A stretch of 40,540 nt of DNA from Verrucomicrobiota bacterium (GTDB lineage: Bacteria > Verrucomicrobiota > Verrucomicrobiia > Limisphaerales > UBA9464), in assembly GCA_025360495.1 (NCBI GenBank), contig JANYCC010000252.1, positions 1 through 40,540 on the forward strand, read 5' to 3'. Shown here one piece after another: positions 18,796-27,314 of the stretch (position 1 is its first letter; each line of letters begins with the position of its first letter). Under the pieces are notes generated by a model. The model did no database searches, had not been told where the DNA came from, and saw only the letters and a list, made by a program, of their open reading frames with translations. The position numbers and the translations under genes were made by a program.

Positions 18796-20337
18796 ATGTC
18801 GCTGCTGAACACGCTCATCCTCACGCCCTTCCTGACGGCGTTGCTGATCCTGGCCATCCCGGGCAATTACCGGTTCGTGATCCGGTGCCTGGCACTGCTC
18901 GGGTCGGGTTTCACCGCGGTCCTCGGCACGGTGCTCTTTTTCCGGTATGCGCCCGGAACCCCCGGATACCAGTTCGATGAATCCGCCATCTGGGTGTCCT
19001 CCAGCATCCTCCGGCTGAATTACCATGTCGCGGTCGATGGGATTGCGGCCGGGATGCTGCTGGTCACCGCGTTGGTGGGTTTCGCGGCGGTGGCGGTGTC
19101 TTGGGAAATCGAGCGGCAATCGAAGCTTTTCTACCTGCTCCTGCTGATGATCATCGGCGGGGCATTGGGGGCGTTCGCGTCGCTCGACCTGTTCTTCTTC
19201 TATTTCTTCAACGAACTGGCCCTGGTGCCGACCTTCATCATGATCGGCGTGTGGGGGCGCGGCGAGGAGCGGACCTATGCGGCGTATAAGATCACGCTGT
19301 ACCTCACGGCGGGCGCGTTGGTGGGATTGACCGGACTGATTGCACTCTATTCGGCCTCGGGCGCGAGTTCGCTCGACCTGCTGGACCTGCAGCGCCAGGT
19401 GGCGAAGACGCCGATCGCCCCCGCGATGCAGAGCTTCATCTTCCTGTGCCTGGTGTTCGGATTCGGCACGCTCGTCGGGTTGTGGCCGTTCCATTCGTGG
19501 GCGCCCCAGGGTTATGCCTGCGCGCCGACCGCCACGGCCATGCTGCACGCCGGCATCCTGAAGAAGGCCGGTCTGTTCGTGCTGCTCCGGGTCGCCTACC
19601 CGCTGCTGCCGGATGCGGTGGCGCAGTGGAGTTGGATCCTCGGGGTCCTGTGCGTGGGCAACCTGTTGTATTGCGGGTTTGTGGCCCTGCGGCAGCGCGA
19701 TCTCAACCTGCTGATCGGCAACTCGAGCCTGGCGCACATGGGTTTCGCCTTCCTCGGCCTCGCCTCGGTCAATGTCATCGGCATCACCGGCACCGTCCTG
19801 GTGATGGTGTCACATGCGCTGCTCGCGGCCCTGAGCTTTGCGCTGAGCGGTTGGCTGCGCCACCAGACCGGCACCACGGATCTCGGGAAGATGGGCGGCC
19901 TGTTGCGCCGGATGCCGTTCATCGGGACGGTGCTGGTGTTGTGTTTCCTGGCGGGATGCGGGGTCCCGGGCTTTGCGAATTTCGCCGGTGAACTCTCGGT
20001 GCTCTTCGGGGCCTGGAACGGATTGCCGGTGATCGTGGTGGCGGCCGCCTGGGCCGGGTTGATCCTCGGCGGTGTCTATATGTTGCGCGCCCTCCGCCAG
20101 ATCCTCCAGGGAGAGTCCCGCGAGCCCTTGAAGGGGGTGCTGGACGCCGTGGGCCTCTGGCGGCAACTGCCCTTCGCCTTGCTCGCGGCTGGGCTGCTCT
20201 TTTTCGGCATCTTCCCCAACGTCCTCGTCAACCGCGTCAAGCCCGCCGCCTCCGCCGTGGTCCGGTTGGCCACCACCCTCACCCCCGCCGCGCCCGTGAA
20301 GGCCGCGCCCACCCGCACGGCCGCCCCCGCCAAGTGA
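18796..20337 (+). CDS. nuoM: NADH-quinone oxidoreductase subunit M
   Basis: FFFYFFNELALVPTFIMIGVWG, LWPFHSWAPQGYACAPTATAMLHAGILKKAG; follows nuoL by 5 nt. Confidence 0.94.
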   Translation: MSLLNTLILTPFLTALLILAIPGNYRFVIRCLALLGSGFTAVLGTVLFFRYAPGTPGYQFDESAIWVSSSILRLNYHVAVDGIAAGMLLVTALVGFAAVAVSWEIERQSKLFYLLLLMIIGGALGAFASLDLFFFYFFNELALVPTFIMIGVWGRGEERTYAAYKITLYLTAGALVGLTGLIALYSASGASSLDLLDLQRQVAKTPIAPAMQSFIFLCLVFGFGTLVGLWPFHSWAPQGYACAPTATAMLHAGILKKAGLFVLLRVAYPLLPDAVAQWSWILGVLCVGNLLYCGFVALRQRDLNLLIGNSSLAHMGFAFLGLASVNVIGITGTVLVMVSHALLAALSFALSGWLRHQTGTTDLGKMGGLLRRMPFIGTVLVLCFLAGCGVPGFANFAGELSVLFGAWNGLPVIVVAAAWAGLILGGVYMLRALRQILQGESREPLKGVLDAVGLWRQLPFALLAAGLLFFGIFPNVLVNRVKPAASAVVRLATTLTPAAPVKAAPTRTAAPAK

Positions 20338-20353
20338 CCTGCCCCAACGCGCG

Positions 20354-21847
20354 ATGAACTACTCGCTCCTCCTGGTCGAAATCCTCGTGGCCGTCCTCGG
20401 TCTCGGGGTGTTGCTGGCCGACCTCTGGATCCCCGCCGAACACCGCCGCAAACTCGGCTATGCCGCCGCGGCCGGTCTCACCCTCATCTTCTTCGTCGGC
20501 CTCAGCGACGTCACCGAGACCTCCTATGCGTTCACCGCGCCGGGCGCCCGCACCGGCATGTACGTGTTCGACAGCCTGTCGGTGTTCTTCAAGGAGTTCT
20601 TCCTGCTGGCCGGCATCATCGTGATGCTGCTCTCGGTGGCGTTCTCCGACCGTTTCACCACCGGGGTTTCGGAGTTTTTCTCGCTCACCCTCTTCGCGCT
20701 GCTGGGGATGCTGTTCGCCGCCTCGGCCAACGATTTCGTCCTGATGTTCGCGGCGCTGGAACTGATCACGATCACCTTCGTGGTGCTCAACAGCTATCAG
20801 CGCAACCGGGCGGCTTCGATCGAGGCCGGCGTGAAATACCTGATCCTCGGCGCGCTGGCCTCAGCGATCATGGTGTTCGGCATCGCCTTGGTGTTCGGTT
20901 CGGCCAACACCACCAATTTCAACGAGATCTTCCTCGCGCAAAAGCAACTCGCCGGCAACCCGGTGTTCCTCGCCGGACTCGCCATGGTCCTCGGCGGACT
21001 CGCTTTCAAGGTCGCCGCCGTCCCGTTCCAAGTCTGGGCCCCGGACGTGTACCAAGGGTCGCCCGCCCCGGCCACGGCGTTCCTGGCGGTCGGTTCCAAG
21101 GCCGCCGGATTCGTCCTGCTTCTGCGGGTCCTGTTCGGGGTCGTGCCACAAATCACCGCGCAATGGAATCACCTGCTCGTCGTGATCGCGGCGCTGACGA
21201 TCCTTTACGGAAGCCTGTGCGCCATCCCCCAACGCAGCCTCAAACGGCTCATGGGCTATTCCAGCATCGCCAACGCCGGCTACCTGCTCATCGGTTTCGC
21301 CAGCGTCAGCAAGGCCGGCGCCGCCGGTGTCCTCTTCTATCTCGGCGGCTATCTGTTCACCGTCCTCGCCACCTTCACCGTCCTCTGCGTGATCCTTCGT
21401 CACACCGATTCCGATGACATCAGCTCCCTCGCCGGACTGGGTCAGCGGTCCCCCGTGCTGGCCGGTGTGCTCTCCCTCTCGATGGTCTCGCTCGCCGGCA
21501 TCCCGCCGCTGGCCGGGTTCTTCGGGAAATTCCTGCTCCTGAAATCCATCGTGATGCTCGGGGTCCGGGATCCCGCCTATTATTGCCTGCTCGCGGTCGC
21601 GCTATTGGGCGTGGTCATCTCGCTCTATTATTATTTCGGTGTGATCAAGGCCGTGTATTGGGGCGGCGGGGCGGTCGATCTCTCCCCGATCCCCTTGGAT
21701 TGGCCGGTGCGGATCTCGCTGACGGTCTGTGTGCTCGGGATGTTCTGGCTCGGCGTGTTTCCGGACCATGTCGTCAAGCTCTCGACGCCGGCGGTCGAGG
21801 TGCTCAAGCCGGAGGCGCCCGCCTCGCTCCACGAAAAAGGCCGCTGA
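20354..21847 (+). CDS. nuoN: NADH-quinone oxidoreductase subunit N
   Basis: AALELITITFVVLNSYQRNRAASIEAGVKYLILGALASAIMVFGIALVFG, VPFQVWAPDVYQGSPAPATAFLAVGSKAAGF. Confidence 0.95.
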   Translation: MNYSLLLVEILVAVLGLGVLLADLWIPAEHRRKLGYAAAAGLTLIFFVGLSDVTETSYAFTAPGARTGMYVFDSLSVFFKEFFLLAGIIVMLLSVAFSDRFTTGVSEFFSLTLFALLGMLFAASANDFVLMFAALELITITFVVLNSYQRNRAASIEAGVKYLILGALASAIMVFGIALVFGSANTTNFNEIFLAQKQLAGNPVFLAGLAMVLGGLAFKVAAVPFQVWAPDVYQGSPAPATAFLAVGSKAAGFVLLLRVLFGVVPQITAQWNHLLVVIAALTILYGSLCAIPQRSLKRLMGYSSIANAGYLLIGFASVSKAGAAGVLFYLGGYLFTVLATFTVLCVILRHTDSDDISSLAGLGQRSPVLAGVLSLSMVSLAGIPPLAGFFGKFLLLKSIVMLGVRDPAYYCLLAVALLGVVISLYYYFGVIKAVYWGGGAVDLSPIPLDWPVRISLTVCVLGMFWLGVFPDHVVKLSTPAVEVLKPEAPASLHEKGR

Positions 21848-21901
21848 AAATCAGAGCCTCAGAGCCTCGGAGGTTCAGCGGTCCGTCCTTCGCTCCGAGT
21901 C

Positions 21902-22705
21902 TCAGCGCCTTCCCTCGTCCCCACACACGCCGCGCCGGCTGGCCGCCACAAAATCGACCAGTTCCGTCACCGGCGGAAATCCACCCAGCTCGGTCCGGAC
22001 CGAGGCCAGGGCATCCCTCTGGGCACGGTGCGAACGGAATAAACGCGTGTAGGCCCGCTTGAGCGCCAGGCGTTCACCGGCATCCAGGCCCGCACGGCGC
22101 AATCCGACGATGTTCAATCCGCACAGGGTGTTGTTGTCCCGGGCGACACAGAACGGCGGCAGATCCTTGGAGATGCCCGCGCCGCCCTGCATCAGCGCGA
22201 GACGACCGATCCGGCATCCCTGGTGGACCAGGCAGTTGCCGGAAATGAAGGCGCGATCACCGAGGATGACATGGCCGGCGAGCAAGGCGCCGTTGGCCAC
22301 AATGTTATGATTCCCGATATGACAATTATGCCCGACATGGCTGCCCACCATGAAGAGGTTCCCGTCCCCGATCACGGTGTCCTCGGCGGTCTGGTTGGAG
22401 CGATGGACGGTGACGTGTTCACGGAACGTGTTGCCGGACCCGATGACCAATCGCGTGGGGGTGCCATCGTATTTCAGATCCTGCGGCGCATCACCGATCA
22501 CGGCCCCGGCATGGAACCGGTTCCGGGGGCCGATCCGCGTGATGCCGGTCAGATGCACGCCGGGCCCGACCTCACAGCCATCGCCCAATTCCACGCCGAC
22601 ATCGATGACCGCGTACGGACCGACACGACAGCCGGAGCCGAGCTTCGCGCCCGGGGCGATGACGGCGGTGGGATGGATGAGGGGAGGAAGGCGACCGTCA
22701 GACAT
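21902..22705 (-). CDS. lpxA: Acyl-ACP--UDP-N-acetylglucosamine O-acyltransferase (LpxA-like)
   Basis: Hexapeptide repeats IHPTAVIAPGAKLGSGCRVGPYAVI; NLFMVGSHVGHNCHIGNHNIVANGALLAGHVILGD; GLNIVGLRRAGL. Start at MSDGRLPPLIHP preferred over the ORF start 22819. Confidence 0.9.
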   Translation of the reverse strand: MSDGRLPPLIHPTAVIAPGAKLGSGCRVGPYAVIDVGVELGDGCEVGPGVHLTGITRIGPRNRFHAGAVIGDAPQDLKYDGTPTRLVIGSGNTFREHVTVHRSNQTAEDTVIGDGNLFMVGSHVGHNCHIGNHNIVANGALLAGHVILGDRAFISGNCLVHQGCRIGRLALMQGGAGISKDLPPFCVARDNNTLCGLNIVGLRRAGLDAGERLALKRAYTRLFRSHRAQRDALASVRTELGGFPPVTELVDFVAASRRGVCGDEGRR

Positions 22706-22888
22706 CGTAGCGGCGGATGGAACCATGTCTGATCGGCGGGGGGAAGCGCGCGGGCGGGGGGAGTGAGGATCGGTGAGACCGTGATGCGACCCCTGCATTC
22801 CTTGCGATCGACCCGCCAAACAATGTCGGATCTTCGGGGGCGCCTGGCGGCGGTGGTGGGATTATAGGGGTTTGGAGCTGAATCTGCC

Positions 22889-24391
22889 ATGAGGGTCCCG
22901 GATCCATTCCGAAGTCTCGGTGAGCTCGCCGGGCGGTTGGGCGCAGAGCACCCGGAGGACACGGCATTTCGCGCGGGCGGGCGCACTTACGCGCGAGGCG
23001 AAATCGCCTACCGGTCCCGGTTGTTGGCCGTGACCTGGCCCGCCCGGGGTTTGGTGCCGGGCGACGTGGTCGGGATTGTGGGGGATGGCGGTCCGGTCCT
23101 GGCACTGGCCCTTTTCTCCACCGCAATGGCGGGACTGGTTCCGCTGCTGCTGGATTCGCGACTCACCTCCGACGAGGCCCGCACTGTCTTCGAACGGGCC
23201 CGGCCCCGGGCATTGGCGCTGTGCACCGCAGCGGACCCGCCGTGGGCCGCGGAACTGCCCAGGCAGGTCTTCACCGGCGAGGAACAAAGCCATGGCGGGG
23301 AGCCTCCATCCCTTCCGTCCGACCCGGACGCGCCCGCGGTCCTCCTCGTGACTTCGGGCACCTCGGGCCGGCCGCGTGTCGTGCCTCTTTCCGCGGCCAA
23401 TCTGTCCTCCAATATCCGCGCCGGATGCGAGGTTCATCCCTGCGGCCGGGGTGAGGTTTTCCTTTCGATCCTTCCCGCGACGCACGCCTTTGAACTCACC
23501 ACCGGGCTTCTGGGCCCGCTGGTCTGCGGGGCCTCGGTGGTGGTTCCGGGGTCGCGCAATCCCAGGCGCCTGCTCGACGAGATGGCCACTGGGCGGGTGA
23601 CCCGGATCAATGTCGTGCCTGCTATCCTCGGCATGATGGCGGCGGAATTGCGCGATTCGGAGGGGGCCCGGGAGATCCTGAAGGCGTTGGGTGGAAGCCT
23701 GCACTCGATTGTCTGCGGGGGTGCCGCGATCGATCCGGACCTGGCGCGGTTGGCCGTCGCGCACCACCTGCCGTTGTGGGTGGGTTACGGCCTGACCGAG
23801 GCCTCCCCCATCGTCGCGCTGGGGCGGGCCGAGTCGTCGCCGGTGGGTTCCACCGGGCGTCCGCTCCCCGGGGTGCAAGTGCGTATTGACGGGGAGACCG
23901 GTGAGGTGCAGGTGCGCGGCCCCAACGTGACGAAGGGTTATGTCGGCGACGAAACCGCCACCACCGCGCTGTTCCAGGACGGTTGGCTCCGCACCGGAGA
24001 CCTCGGGCGACTGGACGCGGATGGCTTCCTGTTCATCCTGGGTCGGCGTCGCGAGATGATCGTGACTGCGGCCGGCCTCAAGCTTTCACCCGAGGCGATC
24101 GAGGCCGCCTATCGGTCCCCCCGGTTTGCGGATGTCTGCGCCGTCGGTGTTCCCGATCGCGCCGGCGGCGGAGGCGAGAAGCCGCAGTTGGCCGTGGTGC
24201 CGTCGCCTGACGAGGGCGTGGGCGGGGACGTTTTGCGGGCGGAGTTCGCGCGGCTTTCCGGGATGGCGGGGGATCGTCGGGCGTTTGCGATGACGGTGTT
24301 CAGCCGGGCGTTCCCGCGCACGGGAACCCTGAAGCTGCGGCGCGACCTGGTGCGGCAGGCGGTGATCGCAAGGGAAGGAGTGATCGCATGA
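22889..24391 (+). CDS. AMP-forming acyl-CoA/acyl-ACP synthetase (ANL superfamily ligase)
   Basis: LLVTSGTSGRPRVVPLSAANL, GYGLTEASPIVALG, DGWLRTGDLGRLDADGFLFILGRRREMIVTAAGLKLSPEAIE. Confidence 0.93.
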   Translation: MRVPDPFRSLGELAGRLGAEHPEDTAFRAGGRTYARGEIAYRSRLLAVTWPARGLVPGDVVGIVGDGGPVLALALFSTAMAGLVPLLLDSRLTSDEARTVFERARPRALALCTAADPPWAAELPRQVFTGEEQSHGGEPPSLPSDPDAPAVLLVTSGTSGRPRVVPLSAANLSSNIRAGCEVHPCGRGEVFLSILPATHAFELTTGLLGPLVCGASVVVPGSRNPRRLLDEMATGRVTRINVVPAILGMMAAELRDSEGAREILKALGGSLHSIVCGGAAIDPDLARLAVAHHLPLWVGYGLTEASPIVALGRAESSPVGSTGRPLPGVQVRIDGETGEVQVRGPNVTKGYVGDETATTALFQDGWLRTGDLGRLDADGFLFILGRRREMIVTAAGLKLSPEAIEAAYRSPRFADVCAVGVPDRAGGGGEKPQLAVVPSPDEGVGGDVLRAEFARLSGMAGDRRAFAMTVFSRAFPRTGTLKLRRDLVRQAVIAREGVIA

Positions 24392-24828
24392 ACGACCCGG
24401 TTCGCGAGCCTTCCGTCCGGTTGGGCCTCCGCAGTCGCCGGTTCGGCTGGAGCCTGTTCCTGGCGGGCATTGTCTACGGAATGATCCTGGGCACTTTTGC
24501 CTTCGACGGGCCCCTGGCGGCGCCGGACCGATTGGCGGATTATGTGGCGACACCCCGTCGGATGATCCGTCTGGCGCACATCGCCTGCATGGCGCTCGGC
24601 TTGGTGAACGTTCTCTACGGAAACGAACTGGGGCGGGTGCCATTCAGCGATCGCCTGGCGCGGGTGGGTTCCGGCGCCCTGATCGTGGCGGGCCTGTTGA
24701 TGCCGGGCATCCTGACCTTGGCGGCGTTCCAGCCCGCTTGGAAGTGGGGCCTGCCCGTTCCGGCCACGGCCGCACTGGTCGCGGTGTCGGTGTTGGTCTG
24801 GGGGCTCGGGAAGGAGGATCGGCCATGA
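24388..24828 (+). CDS. Small multi-TM protein of unknown function (146 aa)
   Basis: ATGA overlap with upstream ligase; about four hydrophobic segments; contains RRMIRLAHIACMALGLVNVLYGNELGR. Confidence 0.8.
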   Translation: MNDPVREPSVRLGLRSRRFGWSLFLAGIVYGMILGTFAFDGPLAAPDRLADYVATPRRMIRLAHIACMALGLVNVLYGNELGRVPFSDRLARVGSGALIVAGLLMPGILTLAAFQPAWKWGLPVPATAALVAVSVLVWGLGKEDRP

Positions 24829-26159
24829 ACATCGGACTCATCGCCATGTCGGGGGTGCGCGTCCGGACCGCCGAGTTGGCCGAACTCGGCGTGACGCTGC
24901 CCGGATTCGTGAACCGCGGAACGGTGATAGCCTCGCTGCCGTCGCTGGGCCTGCTCATCGTGGCCGCACTCACGCCGCCGGAGCACACCGTGAGCTACGT
25001 GGAGGTGGCCGATGTCCGGGACGTGAAGGAACCGCCCCCATTCGACCTGGTGGGGATTTCGTCCTTCACCGCGCAGATCGGCGAGGCCTACGCGCTGGCC
25101 GATCAATACCGGGCGCGCGGCACTCCGGTGGTGATCGGCGGCACCCACACCACCCTGTGTCCGGAGGAGGTCCTCGAGCACGCCGACGCCATCGTGTGCG
25201 GCGGAGCGGAGGAAACCTGGCCGCAATTGCTCCGCGACCTGGAGGCCGGCACGCTGCAGCGCCGGTACCACGGCTCCAACCGCGGCTTTTACACCCGGGG
25301 CGAGCCGGTGATGCCCCGGTTCGAACTGCTGCTGGGGCGCCCCTATAACCGGATCACGGTCCAGACCTCGCGCGGATGCCCGCTGGATTGTGAGTTTTGC
25401 GCCGCCTCAAAAATCTTCACGCCCCATTTCGAACAGAAGCCGGTGGCGGTGGTGGAACGCGAATTGCAGCGTGCGGCCGGATTGTTCGACCGCCCCTTCA
25501 TCGAGTTTGCCGACGACAACACTTTCGTCAATCCGGCCTGGTCCCGCAAATTCCTGGCGATGCTCGCGCGCCAGGGGTTGCGTTGGTTCACGGAGACCGA
25601 CCTGCGCGTGGCCGACGATGCCAGGATGCCCCGGATGCTCTATGAGGCCGGATGTTATCAATTGCTGATCGGGTTTGAGAGTCCGCGGGAGCAGAGCCTG
25701 GAGGGCCTGGAACGTAACAACTGGAAGGCGAAGCGACGAGGCCATTATATGAAGGCCATCGACCGTCTGCAGTCGGCCGGTGTCACCGTGAATGGCTGTT
25801 TCATTGTGGGGCTCGACAGCGACACGCCGGACATCTTCGGCGAGATCCGGGATTTTGTGCGCGAAGCGGGGTTGCTGGAGGTGCAGATCACCTGTCTGAC
25901 GCCCTTCCCGGGCACGCGGCTTTATCAGCGGCTGGAGCGGGAAGGCCGCCTGCTGAGCCGGCGCTTCTGGGATCGTTGCACTCTCTTCGACGTGAATTTC
26001 CGTCCGAAAAACATGAGCGTGGAGGAACTGGAGGCGGGCCTGCGCTGGCTGTTCCGGGAACTCTATAGTGAGGACATGGTGCACGAACGACGCCGGCATT
26101 ATGTCGACCTGATCAAGGCGCTGGACAACCCGGTGCCGGCCGCGGAGGCACGGTCGTGA
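24825..26159 (+). CDS. B12-binding domain radical SAM protein
   Basis: CxxxCxxC motif CPLDCEFC; N-terminal Rossmann-like region DLVGISSFTAQIGEAYALADQYRARGTPVVIGGTHTTLCPEEVL...IVCGGAEETWPQLL; ATG at 24825 overlaps upstream stop. Confidence 0.92.
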   Translation: MNIGLIAMSGVRVRTAELAELGVTLPGFVNRGTVIASLPSLGLLIVAALTPPEHTVSYVEVADVRDVKEPPPFDLVGISSFTAQIGEAYALADQYRARGTPVVIGGTHTTLCPEEVLEHADAIVCGGAEETWPQLLRDLEAGTLQRRYHGSNRGFYTRGEPVMPRFELLLGRPYNRITVQTSRGCPLDCEFCAASKIFTPHFEQKPVAVVERELQRAAGLFDRPFIEFADDNTFVNPAWSRKFLAMLARQGLRWFTETDLRVADDARMPRMLYEAGCYQLLIGFESPREQSLEGLERNNWKAKRRGHYMKAIDRLQSAGVTVNGCFIVGLDSDTPDIFGEIRDFVREAGLLEVQITCLTPFPGTRLYQRLEREGRLLSRRFWDRCTLFDVNFRPKNMSVEELEAGLRWLFRELYSEDMVHERRRHYVDLIKALDNPVPAAEARS

Positions 26160-26434
26160 GGGTCGGGGACGCCACCGGGCCCGGCCCCGGACAGGGTCCG
26201 GGCGCCACGACCGAGACCCGGTTGCGTGCGGTGGTGGCCCGGGTGGCGCACGTGGAGCCCGATTCGTTCGGGGTCGACGACGACCTGCGGGTCCGTCTCG
26301 GGTTGGATTCGCTCTCGGTGCTGCGTATCGCCGCGGGCGTGGAGCGCGAGTTCGGGGTGACGGTCCCCGATGCAAAGCTTCACGAGATGCGGACGCTGCG
26401 GGAAATGGAGGGGATCGTGGGCGGGAAAGCGTGA
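26156..26434 (+). CDS. Acyl carrier protein
   Basis: LGLDSLSVLRIAAGVEREFGVTVPDA with the phosphopantetheine Ser in DSL; GTGA overlap with radical SAM gene. Confidence 0.88.
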   Translation: MRVGDATGPGPGQGPGATTETRLRAVVARVAHVEPDSFGVDDDLRVRLGLDSLSVLRIAAGVEREFGVTVPDAKLHEMRTLREMEGIVGGKA

Positions 26435-26475
26435 GTTCCCCGTCCCTTCCAACGGCATCCTGAGCGCGATGAAGC

Positions 26476-27201
26476 TCACCCCTTGGGAGTCTCCTCCTCG
26501 CCCGGTTCCGATTCCTCCGTCGCCCCGGGCAGCAGGGAGTCTTCGGTGGCGGGTTCCCCAACCTCTTCCCCGGCCTCGGCCTCCTCTTCCGGCGGCACCC
26601 AGTGGGGCCCCTTTTCGTGAATGGTGCCCGCCGGTCCGATGCGGGGCCGGGGAACACGCCCTTCCTTCTCCAAGCGCTCCTCCACTTCCCGTGTGTACCG
26701 GGTCCATGGAATCGCCTTCAACCGGGCGGCGGGGATGGCCTTGCCGGTGACCGCGCATTGGCCATAGCTGCCGTCCATGATCCGTTGGAGCGCCTCGCTG
26801 ACCTCCTTCAAGGCGTTCATTTCCATGGACAGACGGGTCAACGCCAGACCGTGGTCGAATTCGTCGGTGGCGCTGTCCGCTTCGTCCAGGCTGTGAGGTT
26901 CGAGGGGTTCCGTGACCGAATGGCGCAACTGGCTCCGGTCACCCAGAAGGCGGTCGTGCAGTGATAGCAACACCCGATAATGCCAGCGCCATTTCGCCGG
27001 AACCTGCCGGGATGCGGGCGCGGCCTTGGGGGTGCGCCCCAGTATCTCCACGACCTTGCCGGGCCGGGAGGCTTTCGGGTCCGACTTGCCATCAGTTTGC
27101 GACCCGCTGGGCGAAGGTGCCTTCGTCCGCCGCGGTCCCCGGGGTTTTTTGTCTTTCATGGCTGCAACGTCCTGATCATCCGATTGGCCCATGAATCCCA
27201 T
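26476..27201 (-). CDS. DksA/TraR-like protein with degenerate zinc finger and charged extensions
   Basis: SATDEFDHGLALTRLSMEMNALKEVSEALQRIMDGSYGQCAVTGKAIPAARLKAIPWTRYTREVEE aligns by pattern to DksA coiled coil plus C4 region, but only one of four Cys remains. Confidence 0.78.
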   Translation of the reverse strand: MGFMGQSDDQDVAAMKDKKPRGPRRTKAPSPSGSQTDGKSDPKASRPGKVVEILGRTPKAAPASRQVPAKWRWHYRVLLSLHDRLLGDRSQLRHSVTEPLEPHSLDEADSATDEFDHGLALTRLSMEMNALKEVSEALQRIMDGSYGQCAVTGKAIPAARLKAIPWTRYTREVEERLEKEGRVPRPRIGPAGTIHEKGPHWVPPEEEAEAGEEVGEPATEDSLLPGATEESEPGEEETPKG

Positions 27202-27270
27202 GGCTCCACGGTGGGTTGCCAGTCATTTGTGGCGACGGGTCATCCGCCGGGCGCAGCGGGGGGCATTGTG

Positions 27271-27305
27271 AATTGGCGATTGCAGATTGTTGATTGCCAA
27301 TTTGG
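27271..27305. repeat. Heptad repeat element GATTGNN (copy 1) flanked by AATTGGC/GCCAATT
   Basis: aattggc gattgca gattgtt gattgcc aatttgg. Confidence 0.82.
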
Positions 27306-27314
27306 GGAACCGCG

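Noticed and set aside
21851-21899. Direct repeat cagagcct x2 and ctcggag/ctccgag inverted repeat after nuoN
   Set aside because: Short arms, 20-nt loop, no T-run; may be a weak terminator between convergent genes but not well supported.
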